NCBI GenBank assembly: GCA_029207755.1
Contig: JARCOQ010000003.1
Coordinates: 93,016,646 to 93,080,645 of the forward strand
Reading direction: 5' to 3'
Source: Chamaea fasciata
Taxonomy: Eukaryota > Chordata > Aves > Passeriformes > Sylviidae
Length of the DNA: 64,000 nt
A program made the translations under genes and the position numbers. The notes beneath the pieces were generated by a model that saw nothing but the letters and a program-made list of their open reading frames with translations, did not search any database and was not told the origin of the DNA. The first letter of the stretch is position 1; each line of letters opens with the position of its first letter. Shown here piece by piece: positions 26,456-38,935 of this stretch.

Positions 26456-27451
26456 TGTTGTGATTTAACCTCATGCAGAAGCTATGCCCCAGCCAGGCAC
26501 TTGCTCTCTCCCCCAGGTGGCATGGGGGAGAGAATCAGAAGAATAGAAGTAGAGAAAACGTATGGGTCAAGATAAAGACAGTTTAACAGGTATAGCAAAA
26601 GCCTTGCATGCAAGCAAAGCAAAACAAAGAATTCATCCACTGCTTCCCATGAGCAGGCAGGTGTTCAGCTATGCCTGGGATAGCAGGGCCCCATCTCACA
26701 TAATGGTGACTTGGGAAGACAAACATCATCAACGTTGCTCCCTTCCTTCTACTTCCCCCAGTTTTATATGCTGAGCCTTATGAGCTATATGATGCCATAT
26801 CGTCTGGGTATGGGGTCCTATACTTGAGTCACAACAACCCCATGCAGCTCTACAAGCCTGGGACAGAGTGGCTAGAAAGTTTCTCAGCGGAAAGGACCTG
26901 GGGTTGCTGGTCAACAGCAGCTGAACCAGCATATGAGCCAGCATATGCCCAGGTGGCCAGAAAGGCCAGTGGCATTCTGGCCTCTGTCAGAAACAGTGTG
27001 GCCAGCAAGACGGGAAATGATTGTCCCTCTCTACTTAGCATTGGTGAGGCTGCATCTCAAATCCTTTGTTTGGTTTTGGGCCCCTCACTACAAGGAAGAC
27101 GCAGTGGCACAGGAAAGGTCAGCTTTTGCCTTCCAAATAACAGCAACAAAGTTGGACTTGATGATCTTAGAGGTCTTTTCCAGCTTTGTTGAATCTGTGA
27201 TTCTGTGATAACCCATTGTTCCATTGGGGTCAGCTGTCCTAGCTGTGTACTCTTCCTGCCTCTTGTGCACCCCCAGCCTTCTCGCTGGTGGGGTGGCATG
27301 AGAAGCAGAAAAGGCCTTGACTGTGTGTAAGCACTGCCCAGAAACAATGAAAACTTTCAGTGTTATCAACATTGGTTTCAGCACAAATCCAAAAAACAAC
27401 CCCAGGTCCACATAGTACGAAGAAGATTCAGTTTTGAGAAACCCAGAACAC
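26456..27451 (-). mobile_element. ERV LTR, antisense, split by a CR1
   Basis: The left edge TGTTGTGATTTAACC corresponds to the reverse complement of the end of the LTR at 56351-56906 (GGTTAAACCACAGCA). Matching landmarks follow: CTCTCCCCCAGGTGG, GACAGTTTAACAG and a CCCCAGTTTTATATGCTGAG promoter region. The LTR resumes after the CR1 at about 27209 with GGGGTCAGCTGTCCTAG, runs through AACAATGAAAACTTTCAGTG and ends GAAACCCAGAACA. No convincing target duplication was seen. Confidence 0.75.
26801..27208 (+). mobile_element. CR1 LINE 3' end nested in an antisense LTR
   Basis: Ends with GTTGGACTTGATGATCTTAG, AGGTCTTTTCCAGCTTTGTT and GATTCTGTGA, the CR1 tail. LTR sequence continues on both sides. 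The CR1 therefore inserted after the LTR and is younger than it. Confidence 0.8.
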
Positions 27452-27622
27452 ACTCATAACACTGTTTCCTGCTATAGCCCAGGTTTACCCTGAGGGCTTT
27501 TACAGTGATCAGTAAAGGAGCTGGAAAGAGTATGAAGTAAATGAGACAAAACTATTTTTCTTTTAATCTTTGTTCTACAGCATATCAGTTATTCCACAGA
27601 ACAGTAGGCTTATTGTATTTTA

Positions 27623-27682
27623 ATTATCAGTTGAATAATATCTAGGTCTCAAATTATTAGTTGAATAATATCTAGGTCTCAA
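27623..27682. repeat. 30-bp tandem duplication
   Basis: Two head-to-tail copies of a 30-bp unit that includes TTGAATAATATCTAGGTCTC. They differ at one base. Confidence 0.9.
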
Positions 27683-27910
27683 ATCCACCTAAATCCTATT
27701 GTCAGGTATGACTTGGGTTAGATTTACAAAGATAACTGGATTCCTAACAGTGAACAGCAGAAGCTACAAAAAGTTAACAGCTGAGATTCAAGAAGTGACA
27801 ATCAAGATTCTGAAGAAGTGTGGTAGGAAGATGACAAAATTATTATAACATAAAAAGAATAGTAAAGAGACATCTACTTCAGAGATTTAATTGGATGAAG
27901 TGATTCTCTG

Positions 27911-27980
27911 GTTATATAGCACAAGGGTTATATAGCACATCAAAGGTTATATAGCAAATCCAAAGGTTATATAGCACATC
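27911..27980. repeat. short minisatellite, four GTTATATAGC units
   Basis: GTTATATAGC starts at 27911, 27927, 27946 and 27966, with linkers of 6-10 bases rich in CA and AAAG. Confidence 0.9.
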
Positions 27981-29694
27981 AGCTGCCTTGAATTGCTAAA
28001 AGTAAGCAAATTAAAAAAGAAGAAAATAAAACTAAAGCAGGCATACTCAGCGAAAATTCTAACTATAATTCAACTGGAAGTCATGCTTGATGAAATTACA
28101 ATGCCAAGTATATTTTACATCTCAAAAAACACCTGGTAAGCATGTCTTTGCTTCTGTTATTGGAAGTAAATTCTTTCTGTCTGCTTACACTTAACTCTCT
28201 CCAGAGAGTTATAAAGTTTTGACAGCAACTGTCTGAGTAGTGGAATGGCAAAACAAAATGCAGTTGTCATTTTGGACACCAACAGTAGGAAGCTCAGCTT
28301 CTTTTTCATGAACCACTGTTCTTGCAGTCAAACTCTGCTGTCAGATATGAAAATGGCATTTTATGTGATGGCAACATTAAGCCCAAAAAAGAAAGTGAAA
28401 GAAAAGTTTACCAAGAAATAAAATATTTGAAAAATCAGCATAATAAAAACAATCACAGGATACAACAGAAGAATTATAATCATCCTGCTACTCACATTTC
28501 CACCAAAGTGCATCATATTTTGGTACAAAAGAATGAATGTACTTGAACTTATACTTGTACTTCAAGTATTATAATAGGAAAAAATGCAATAATAAAACTT
28601 GATGCAAATATTGCACATTTTGTTAGATAAGATAGTATTTCCTCTCACAAAGTCTATGAAATTTTTAAAATATATTTTGTAATATCTTGTATTAGATAGT
28701 TATCTGAACAGAAATGCCCTTTATATGAAGATGAAAATAATTTCTTTTAGTCAGAAAAAGGAAACAAGCAAAAACACACTGCAATTATTACAATGATTTT
28801 CCATTACTTGAAATATTTTATTCCATTCTTGTCATCCTCCTTAACTGCATATAGTAGAAAATAGGAGATTTCAAGGCTGTTAATAGGAAAGACTAAAAAC
28901 ATGGAAAGATTTATCTGTGAAAAAAAATCTGGAAAAGCAAGATTAATTTGAAAATTACAGACTGAAATAAAAATACTTTAAAAAATGTTGAATATTGCAA
29001 TTTAAAGGACCATACATTCTCCTTATATGTTCTAAAAAACTACCCAAACAGTATTTCATGTAATTAATAGCTGAATTTTAGACCTAACTGTTTCAAGATA
29101 TATCTGAGATAAAGAACTTATGATGTTTCAAAAAAACCCCAGATTTTAAATATATGACAAATATTTTTGTAGTAGTACAGATAGAAATTACTAAATCAAA
29201 CACTGGTAGTATATATTATGATTATATATTATGTAGTGTATTGTGTTATACGATAATTCTGACCAGAATGGAGTAGAGGGAAAATTGTATTCCTTGCCTA
29301 ATGATACATTTCATGGTTTTTAAATACTGCTGCACGATAATCAGGCACAAGTAAATACTTTCCTTTCAAGACTGGTTGAAATGTTTCTATTTTTGCTGTG
29401 ATTAAGAGGGAAGTGGCAGATGAATCAAAGACAACCATCAGGATGCTCAGTAGAAGTGAGACCACAGAGTCTAAGACAGATTGCAGCAACTTTCAGTATG
29501 GTGACGGAGGCAGTGGCACTAAGATGGGTACTAGTCAATCTGCTCCTCCACTGTATTGGCCTTTCTATAAATGCCTGCCTAGGGAACACTTCAGAAACAT
29601 TTCTGTAGGCTTATGACGTTTTGAAAAAGTTCAAATTTTCTCATTAAAAGAACCTATAAGTTCATAAAAATAATTACAAAATAGTTCTAACAAC

Positions 29695-30197
29695 TGTTGC
29701 AGTGCACCCCCACAAACGAGTGGGTGTTTCCATTTTAGGAAGAGTTTCAGTTTCACCCATGACTTTTAAGGAAGAGGCACCAGAACCTTCTGTGCTTCCC
29801 TGACTGTAACTGGTCCAGTGCCAGCACAAAGGAACCTGTTGGACCTTTTAGCTGCTCCTCAAAACCTGTAGTTATTTCTATTGGGCAGCTTGCCAAAAAA
29901 AAAACCCTCCTAAATAATTTAGTACATAAGAAAGTGCATGAGGCTTCTCGGGGCTTTTTGGCATGTCTTAGCAGGTGCAATAGGCTTCTCTACACTGTGC
30001 ATGGCTTATGTTCCTTTGTTTTGTGTGGTGTGTTATTTTCTCTTTTATTAAAACCTTTTTGCATTTTCAAAACACACTCGATCAACTGTCTTGCTAATTA
30101 TTATTAAGACATCTCTGAGAAGTTTCTGGTCAACCCTCAGGGCTTGATACACCTTCATGGGGCTCAAAACACTCTGGCCTCACACAGAATTGTATCA
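29695..30197 (+). mobile_element. solo LTR, 503 bp, with perfect 6-bp target duplication
   Basis: Starts TGTTGCAGTGCACCCCC and ends GAATTGTATCA. AACAAC lies immediately outside both ends (29689-29694 and 30198-30203). An ATTAAA signal occurs near 30046 in the downstream third, as expected for U3-R-U5 order. The 6-bp duplication points to a class II (beta- or alpharetrovirus-like) integrase. The family is not one I can name. Confidence 0.8.
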
Positions 30198-30203
30198 AAC
30201 AAC

Positions 30204-33177
30204 TTCCAAAAAAATCTTTCACGTTTTTAGAGACTGTTAAGTTGTAAGACATGCAGATCAGACAACCAGATTAATTTTTTAGATTTTCAACTCAAATCTT
30301 TTTTGTCGTAGAGAATCTAAGAAAACACTTGTTATAACAGAAAATTATTGCACTTGCTTTCTGTGGTTGTATCACTTCTTTCTTCCAAATAAATTCTTTT
30401 CATGACAAGAATCAAGATACTGGGATATATATAGCATTATTTTGCCTTTCTATAGCAAATATGTGTGTCGTGCCTCACCGCTTGCATTCTAAGTTAGATA
30501 CTACTGGCAGTTTTACAAGATACAAAGGTTTGGGTTTTCTGCATTTGGTAGAGGAAAAAAGTTGATGATGCTGTTGTGCAAGATTTTAACTTTATTGAGT
30601 TCAATCTCAATAAGAGAAACAAAACATCTCAACTCAATACTACCCTCCTGAGTTTTTCATTTCAAATATCTGTCTTGTAGGAGCAAGCAGCTATCATTTC
30701 TGGGTTAATCCTCTTCAAGAAACAAAGATGGGCAAGATTTATCCACTTATTGAAAGAATTCATTTTGTTTCAAAATTTTTGACATGCCTCCAAAAATCAA
30801 ACTCAATAAATTTCAAGAAACAGGTTATTTGTGATCAATTTTTATGTGACAAAGTAATGAAATGGTGAGAAATTAATTTCTTTAGTAACACAAATCATTC
30901 TGAGAAAGAGATAGATGTTCTAGATACTCTGGGTCTGTATGAAATTGCATTTTTTGTTTAGTGAAAAACAGAATGGTGACAATTATGACTTTTATGTCTA
31001 GCCTTGGAATATACATGTTTGGTTTTTCCTTATTTGTTTTTACACATGGTCTTTTCCCAAGAGTTTGCCAAAATTTTAAGTTGATTCTCAGTATTCAAAT
31101 CATCACAGTGTGTGTCGCAGTTATGTCAATATGCAAAAAGGAAAGGTTGAAGAGATTGTATTATCTTTCCCTTGATGGTGTTTTTCTTTCTGTGTACTTC
31201 ATCACATTCTGCACTTCACCAGTTTTGGACCAGAACAGATATAAACCTATAAACCTTCGAGCTTAAAGGATAGTCGCAATACAATCCACTGACATTCAGA
31301 AAATGCTCTGAGAAAGAAGAAAAGTGAGCTGCTGAATTAATTTGATAATTTTTTTGATCTTTACTTTGGTTCTTGAAATCACAGTTATTAATGCTAGATA
31401 CCTGCTAGGCGTCTCTTTTTATCTAATATTTCCCTGAAATGGAAACTTCAATACTTTTGTCCTTAAATTTCAATTTTTTTATTATCTATCATGAAGTTTA
31501 TAATATTGCCATTATTCATTACTTCTCTAATGCATTTGCCAGAATTTCAGATTCAAAAAAGGCTTTTCCATTTTTTCCTACATGATGGTTTATTTTAATT
31601 TTAAATAATGGCAATTTTAATATATTTTTAAAAATTATTTTTGTATTGTTAAAACTGGATAATCTAGAGAACAAGATATATTAAGCCTTATCCTACCAAG
31701 ATGTCTGATATAAGCCAAATGAATTTTGTCCTAGGATGCAATATGGTTTGGGTTAATTTATTAGTGTGTTGCTTTTTTAAATTAACTGACTTAGATTCAG
31801 TTTGTTTTAGTCTAGCTGAATCCCACCATTTTGAGGTGGGTAGAGGTAAATATTTTTTAGTCAAGTTCTGTGGAAAAAAAGTGCAAACAAATTAAAGTTG
31901 GGTACTAAAAGCAAATTTTATGGATTACTCACTTCAAATCTTCATCATTAAAGAGAAATTTTGAGAAAAATTACTATAAATTGCAGATGATAATTACAGA
32001 TAAATTCTTTTTTTTCCTTTAGAAAAGTTAGCAAAAAGCATTTACTGTAGAAGAACACTAAAGTTAAGAGGAGAAACAACTCACTGCTCCCAAGAACACA
32101 TCTCTAGCATGTTTAAATATTTTCTTAAAATATTCTAGTCCCTTATTAGTGTTCTATGTCATGCTGGATGCAGAAGGTTCAATTAAATCACCATGTAATA
32201 TTCAATACCAGCCTGTGAATTGCTGGGGTTTTTCCAGACTGCCATACCCTCTTCTTGTCTCATAATATAAGTGGTGGTACTTGAGATATTTACATCAGAA
32301 ATATTTAGAATTTGCCATTTTTCTCTGAGAGGGACAAAAGATGTCCATCTTTACATATTATACCCTGTAATGTATATTGGATATGTGATGTATACAATTG
32401 ATGTACATTGTACATACAAATGAGCTATGTGCTCATTGACTCCATACTTTCACAAAATGTCTTGGGGCAATCTTGATTTCATGAATGCATAATCCCCTCA
32501 ATGCCTTCATAGGAGACTGTGTTAATTCTTTTACAGTTTAATGGCTACCTTACTTAAGTAATGTCTATAGATTTTCAGAGAATCTTTAAAGGGACTTTTT
32601 TTTCTCTCTTCCATTCTCCTATGTTTTAGTTTGGTTTAGCTTCAGAGTTTGATACCACTGAAAATTTTGTTTCCTTTTACAATGTAAAAATCTAGTTTTG
32701 AAGGCATTGTCTTTGAAAAGACACATTTATGATGCTTTGATCAGTGTTTCTTATTTTCCTAAGTTTATTAAAGTTTCTTAAACAATGCTAGAAAAGTTTA
32801 CATTTCTCAGGGAATATAAATAATTGAATATTCAAATGCCTTTTTTAGATTAGTGGAAAGGTATAGCATGGTTCATGTGGTTCATATAACAGTATTTTGT
32901 AGTAGAGATATCATGAGTTTGTCCTAGAAACAAGAAATGATGGCATGCACTTCTTTTCAAGTGAGTGTTTAAGTTGGCTGTTTGGCATTGACAAAGTAAT
33001 CTCCATTATTAAAATGATTTTAAAAATATTCCTTAGTGAAATCTTGACAGTGGAATGTTTTAAAACAGAAATGGCCTTTTAAGCGTCTGAGGAGGGAAAT
33101 CTGAAAGAATGCAACATTTCCTTTCTTCCTGGCATTTCATACCTCTAAAAGAATGTGTTAAGTAGTTAAAGCCAAGG
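30204..33177. other. AT-rich unique sequence, no gene seen
   Basis: AT-rich DNA. A 101-codon frame at 30961-31266 is hydrophobic and Phe-rich, but opens on GTG and looks like translated AT-rich noise. No repeats recognised. Confidence 0.55.
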
Positions 33178-33242
33178 TTTACAGAATCCCAGAGTCATGG
33201 AATATCTGAGGTTGGAAGAGATCTTTAAAGATCATCAAAATG
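33178..33242 (-). mobile_element. CR1 3' end scrap, antisense
   Basis: ACAGAATCCCAGAGTCATGG followed by GAGGTTGGAAGAGATCTTTA is the antisense CR1 tail and 3' UTR. Confidence 0.75.
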
Positions 33243-33289
33243 GAAGAGAGTAGCTCATAAAAAAAAGTAGACAGAAAATGCCAAGATGT

Positions 33290-33495
33290 TTCATGCCTTC
33301 TTTTCTGGCAGAATTCGCCTTCGTGAATCCCAGGTCCTTCAGACCAGGCATAAAAATTGGAGATTAGAGCCTCTTGGTAATAATGTGAATTTCATGTGTT
33401 TCATCTCTCTGTGGGACATTCATTAAAGAGCTGGATGCAATGATCTTTGTGGGTCTCTTCCAAATCAGATTATTCTGTGATTCTCTAATTCTGAA
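33290..33495 (+). mobile_element. CR1 fragment, sense, with 3' tail
   Basis: Contains a TTCGCCTTCGTGAATCCCAG region typical of CR1 ORF2. It ends with GGGTCTCTTCCAAATCAGAT and ATTCTGTGATTCTCTAATTCT. The internal part of the element is deleted. Confidence 0.65.
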
Positions 33496-33496
33496 A

Positions 33497-34807
33497 ACTT
33501 ACCCTCAGTGGAGGAGAATCTGCTTAGGGGAGGTTTAAACATCTGAACACACCCACAAGTCCATGAGGCTTGATGGGATGTACCTTCAAGTTCCTAAGGG
33601 CTTGGCTGGTGTTATTGTGGGGCCACCCTCAATTTTCTTCAAAATGTCACAGTGACTGGGGAAAGTTCCTGGAGACTAGAAGAAAGCAAATGCTTGCCCT
33701 ACCTTCAGGAAGAAGTACAAAGAAGATCTGAGGAACTACAGGGGTCACCTCAATCCCTGGGAAAGTGATGCAGCAACTGATCCTGGAGTCCACTTCCAGG
33801 CATGTCAAGGACAAGAAGGTCATTGGAAGTAGTCAGCATGGATTTAGTAAAGGGATTTAATGCTGGACCAACCTGACAGCCTTCTATGATGAGATCACTC
33901 ACTTCACAGATGATGGTGAATTAAAGGTTGTCTGGATTTTAGTAAGCCTTTTGACACTGACTCCCATAACATGCTCATCGAAAAACTAATAAAACACAGG
34001 CTAGATATAAGGACAATGAGGTGGATTGAAAGCTGACTGAACAGCCGGGCCTAGAGGATTGTAGTCAGTGGCACTAGAGGCCATTCACTACTGCAACAGT
34101 ACCCCAGGGATCACAATTTGTGTCAATCTTGTTTAACGTCCTGATTAATGGCCTTGACTATGGACACAAAACTGTACCCTCAACAAGGCTGTAGACAGTA
34201 CAAAACTGGGAGAAATGACTGATACTCTAAATGATTTTTCTGCCATTCATAGCAACTTTATCAGTCAGAGAAATAGGTGAAGGAAACCTCTCAAAGCTGA
34301 ATTGAGGAAAATGTGAACTTCTGCTCCCAGGGGGGAATGAACTGAAGTACAAATATGCTCTGGGTGCTGACTGATAAAGCAGTTTTACTGAAAAGACCTT
34401 AGGGAAACAGGTCAGCACCAAGTTGAACATGAGCCAGCAATGTGCCTTAGAAGAAAATGTTAACAGCTTCCTGAGCTGCATTACGAAGAGAAAAAAAGGC
34501 TCACAAGGAAAGGGAAAAGCTCCCCACAGTGTACCAAGCAAAGTGAAGTAAAGAATTGAAGACTGCAGCCTGAATCATCATGGGGCCAAACAGTGAAAAT
34601 ACAGGAGGCAATGAGTAGAAACTCACATGCAGGAATTTGTACTTAACTTACCTACAGGTTAACCTCTCATCCAGGTTATCTATCCTCAGATTCAAAGCCT
34701 GAATGGACACAGCCCTGAGCCAGAGTCCTACTCTAGCTGATCTGATTTAAAAATAATGTTGAACCAGATTATCTCCACAGGTCAATTCCTATATCAATTA
34801 TTTTGTG
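33497..34807 (+). mobile_element. CR1 LINE remnant covering the RT region to the 3' end
   Basis: About 1.3 kb with the order expected for the CR1 RT half: GGAAAGTTCCTGGAGACTAG, GTCAGCATGGATTTAGTAAA, CTGACTGAACAGCCGGGCC and TTTAACGTCCTGATTAATGG. It closes with GTTGAACCAGATTATCTCCA and TTATTTTGTGA. Frameshifts and stops break the coding sequence throughout, so this is an old dead copy. Confidence 0.8.
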
Positions 34808-35490
34808 ACGCTTCTGTCTTATCTTCATTCTACCTCAAAACTTCCATTTTCCCTTTTCTTCCATTTTATTCTACCACATTTTTTTAAAAACTCTTTGGAC
34901 TTCCTGGTGTGTGTCTCGCACATTATGTATATCTTTTACAAGGCTCAGATTTGCCACTTATTTCTGTGTGAGGACTTGCTCTTGTATATGCCTTCCAACG
35001 AAGCATAAAGAAAGCGTTCTGGCAGAACACAGCTCCATAATGTGCTGCCTCCACCCAATGATGTAGTGCACCATAAAGCTGTGAATAGCCAATGAAGCTT
35101 AGAGCAGCCTCTGTGCCCCAGTTAATTGCTTGTTCAAGTTCCAAAACAGAGCTGACACCTGTGAAAACTTGGCTTGTGTTTCTTTGTCAACACATATACA
35201 TCATCCATAAATGCCTTGTTCATACGTAATAGAAGAGATTCATCCATGGAATATCTATTACATCTTGCCTCTATTAGATGTTTTAAAAATAAAGAGAGAT
35301 TGCAGAACAACAGGGATCATTCCTTATGAATTACAGTATGTCTGCTTTATAACAAAGAGCCATAAAATTGGTATTGATGATTGATCAGTGTTATTTTAAC
35401 TGTCTAACAAGAAAAAGAATTACATGACTGGTAAAGGCCATAAAATCATCTTCTACAGTGTTAGCTCCCAGTGCACTCCAATAGTTTAAT
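34808..35490. other. unique sequence, no gene seen
   Basis: Sequence between the CR1 and the purine tract. No gene or repeat recognised. Confidence 0.5.
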
Positions 35491-35494
35491 AAAA

Positions 35495-35562
<68 letters not shown>

Positions 35563-35615
35563 AAGAGAGAAAGAGAGAAAGAGAGAAAGAGAGAAAGAAA
35601 GAGAGAAAGAAAGAG

Positions 35616-35666
<51 letters not shown>

Positions 35667-35944
35667 AGGAAAAGGAAAAGGAAAAGGAAAAGGAAAAGGA
35701 AAAGGAAAAGGAAAAGGAAAAGAAAAGAAAAGAAAAGAAAAGAAAAGAAAAGAAAAGAAAAGAAAAGAAAAGAAAAGAAAAGAAAAGAAAAGAAAAGAAA
35801 AGAGAAGAAAAGAAAAGAAAAGAGAAAAGAAAAGAAAAGAAAAGAAAAGAAAAGAAAAGAAAAGAAAAGAAAAGAAAAGAAAAGAAAAGAAAAGAAAAGA
35901 AAAGAAAAGAAAAGAAAAGAAAAGAAAAGAAAAGAAAAGAAAAG

Positions 35945-35975
<31 letters not shown>

Positions 35976-35981
35976 GAAAGA
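35491..35981 (+). repeat. 491-nt uninterrupted purine tract (GAAA, GGAAAA, GAAAA arrays)
   Basis: Every base is A or G. The order is GAAA units with embedded GA runs to about 35667, GGAAAA units to about 35719, then GAAAA units to about 35970. A 205-codon Lys/Glu/Arg frame across it is a by-product of the repeat. Tracts of this kind can form intramolecular triplexes and are often unstable and hard to assemble. Confidence 0.95.
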
Positions 35982-37484
35982 CAGTGATTGATTGCTTATT
36001 GAATAAAGGGGAGGAGGCAGAGATCCTGAGTAGGGTTGAAAGCCAGAAATTTTTGAGTTATTATTCTGGAACTAACAAAATTTATTGATGTTATCCTATT
36101 GCTTATGTGCCTAAAAATTTTGGATGAGACCCATGAGGCTGTATATATTGTCTTCATTGTATGGACCCCAGCAGTGAATTTTTTTTAAAAATAGTAGGAT
36201 AGGCTTAAAAACGCAGAGATGAAGAGGACTTGAGAGAAGGTGTATCTTGAAAGACCCAGTCCATTGCCACATTGTCTTGCTGGAGTAGCTTTGCCCAAAA
36301 TGTACAACTCAAAATTCAGTTTCAGATGCAAGAACCTGCTGCTCTCTGGAAAACCTCCATCTTGTGTTTGCACTGTTGTCCAGGTTCTTAGTTGAAGGCA
36401 AACCTGCTTTTCTTCAACGTTATTCTTAAAATGTATTAAATTTCATCAATTAGTCCCTGCAATTCAATATAGTAACAGTAGCTACCTTTCTGAATATGGA
36501 TATATGTGCTCTACAAGGTCTTAGTTTCTAAATAATTTGTATTGATTTTTTTTACATTTTGTTCATTTTAAATGTGAAAAAAAGGAAGACCTGATAAAAA
36601 GAATAATTTATTAGAGATCACAGGAAGAATTAAATTCATAGCCAGGATTTGGCATGAAGTCTAGGTCAATATTTAAATCATAATATAGCAATGTTATTTA
36701 GATTTACCATTTTTCTTCCTAATTTATTTTAACTTACAAATTTAATATTATTTGTATGTCATATTACATGTATTAAAATGAAATAAGTGTATTAGTTGCT
36801 CTTTAGTAAGTTTATATTTCTAGTGAAGTAAATATATTGCTCTCAATACTCCATGAAAATCCCTCATGGCCAGGTTGGTATATATTTTCTGGATTATAAC
36901 TTTTTTTTCTCCTTTTCTTTATTTTGGTTCATTTTCCTTTTGCTGTTTCTGCTCCTCTACTTTCAGAAAACCTCACAATAATGAAATGAAATCTAAACCA
37001 ATGCAATGGCCCAGCCTGAGACCAAAAATAGCCTGAAACAAAATTCTATAAGCTTTTAACCACTCCATTCATCTCAGCTGGGGATGTGAAATTAGGCATG
37101 TATCCATGGTGGAATATAGCAAATTTTCTGTTACAACATTTGTGATTTTCTTTAGCCCAACACACCACATTAATTAGTTTCAGTAGTTCTACAGGGAACA
37201 ATATGATCCTGTTATCCCTTTGTGTAGCTGCAGAAAGCAACCCAGATTCCCTATTTGGGAGAGAGCAAAAATATATATTTGAAATACAGATGATGGAAGG
37301 GACTGTAGATCATTCTCAGATGAAACTTTTAATAACTAGTAAAAACTGTGGGCTCCTCAGTCATCCAATGAAAGGAGAAATTGTTCAATCATCTGGAGTA
37401 TAAGAATTCTGCCACAGAGAAGAAATACCTATTCATTTAAGTTGTTGTTTTTTTGGTGGTTTTGGTTTTTTTTGTTTGGGTTTT

Positions 37485-37517
<33 letters not shown>

Positions 37518-38315
37518 TTTTTTACTATTAGAAGCAAATATTCGGATTATTAAGGTTTCTCTTCTCTGGCACCACTACGGATGGCATAAAAGGAATCAAT
37601 GTTATTAGAATGGCATTTACTATCTATGTAACATTGATTACAGGAATAACCTCCAATTTTTCTACCCTCCTCACTTTTCTGATCATTGTAGATTACACTT
37701 TCCATTCTTGACTTTATCCTGAGGCAATAGTAAAACAAAATAAATCATCCTACTTTGGATATCAGATTTTTGTAGCCCACCTGCCTATTACTTGTTGGTT
37801 TTCACACAAAATATAAGCATGGATCTCATTTCAGAGAAAAAAAAACACGGAGCAAACACAGAAATTAAATGTATAAGTATAAAGTATTTGATTTTTATTT
37901 GGTTTTTTGTTGGGTACTTTTTTTTAGTTTGCTATAGAACCAATTAAGTGACAGTTCTAAGCTGCCCTAGAAAATGAGTGTTTCAGAACTTAGGTTCATA
38001 TATGTGGTTCTCTTTTTTGGAGGTAGGTGTAGAGATATGCATGATTTAGGTAGTATAGTACAGAGGTAGGTATATGATAGCTACAGAAGAATAAATCTTT
38101 CCCTCAGATATGTGAAGCACCTTGTAGGTGCCTTTTCCTGTACAGATAATGTAGGCAATTAAATTAAATTAAATTTAAAAAATTAAGTTCCTAAATTCAA
38201 GACTTTAATGCCTAAAATTAATGGAATGAAACAGACGTTCACATTTATACGTGAAGGGAAGCCAGCCCCACAGCCTTCATATCTTTAATGCCTAGTATTT
38301 TAAGTGTTATGTTAG
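35982..38315. other. AT-rich unique sequence, no gene seen
   Basis: Includes a T/G-rich simple tract at about 37444-37522 and an ATTAA-type run near 38159-38186. No gene supported. Confidence 0.55.
37444..37522. repeat. T-rich simple sequence with TTTTG units
   Basis: Only T and G are present over almost 80 bases, with long T runs and TTTTG repeats. Confidence 0.85.
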
Positions 38316-38935
38316 TGTAGTGGTGTGGTTTGGGGGTTTCCCAGTTTTCTATATGCATCTGTTTGTTTTATACTGTTTCACAATGGTTTTTCCCATGTAC
38401 CCCATGTTTTACCCCATTAAGGTTTACCCCAGTTATTGTTATTAATCAGTCGTCATTTATGTGACACCTGGGTCCTGTCCATTACTCCACAGCCTCACCC
38501 TGACCTCTGGAAAGTTCTGGTGAGGACATCAGGTGTTTGGTGGGGTCCCAGTTCCCCTTCCCCTTTTGTTCCTTGATTTTTTCTATGGGTTGTCATTTAG
38601 GTTCTGAGTCACTCTCTTCCCATTCTGGATTGGTTCCAAATTGTATTCTCCCCACTCCCCCACCCTCATATTTAAGGTGAAAACCTGCGAGTTCAGTGGG
38701 CTTTTGGCGGACTGACTTCTGGGTGAAGGGAAGTCATGTGGATTTAATAAAACCCAGTTGAAATTCCCCACCAGAGTTCCATCCCTTTATTTCTCGCACT
38801 GTTCATGCTCCTGCTAAGGCAAGGACCCACAGTATTGGAACTGTATTCCAGAATACAGGATCATACCTTTTTGCAATGCTGGTGCCAGAGCTGGCCAGGA
38901 AGCGTGGGCGAAAGCCCCGAGAGAAGTACTGCACC
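38316..38935 (+). mobile_element. LTR-like element with a possible primer binding site
   Basis: The sequence has LTR composition: a TGTAGTGGTGTGG start, a GC-richer middle and an AATAAA signal near 38747. At 38881 it has TGGTGCCAGAGCTGGCCAGG, which resembles a Leu-type primer binding site just beyond a TGCA edge. If so, this is an LTR plus a few dozen bases of internal leader. No target duplication was found, and the right edge is uncertain. Confidence 0.45.

Larger units (their letters stand above)
27452..29688. other. unique sequence with two small tandem repeats
   Basis: AT-rich sequence with no gene. It contains the 30-bp duplication at 27623-27682 and the GTTATATAGC minisatellite at 27911-27980. 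Confidence 0.6.

Noticed and set aside
26729..27453. Overlapping frames of up to 122 codons
   Set aside because: They fall in an antisense LTR with a nested CR1. No intact protein of either element is present.
27911..27980. Regularly spaced repeat as a CRISPR-like array
   Set aside because: Units are 10 bp with 6-10 bp linkers in a vertebrate-type genome, so it is a minisatellite.
30961..31266. 101-codon hydrophobic frame that might be a small membrane protein
   Set aside because: It opens on GTG in AT-rich DNA, has no recognisable family, and Phe/Leu/Ile richness is expected from T-rich sequence.
35471..36088. 205-codon Lys/Glu/Arg-rich frame
   Set aside because: It is the translation of the purine microsatellite and has no real protein character.
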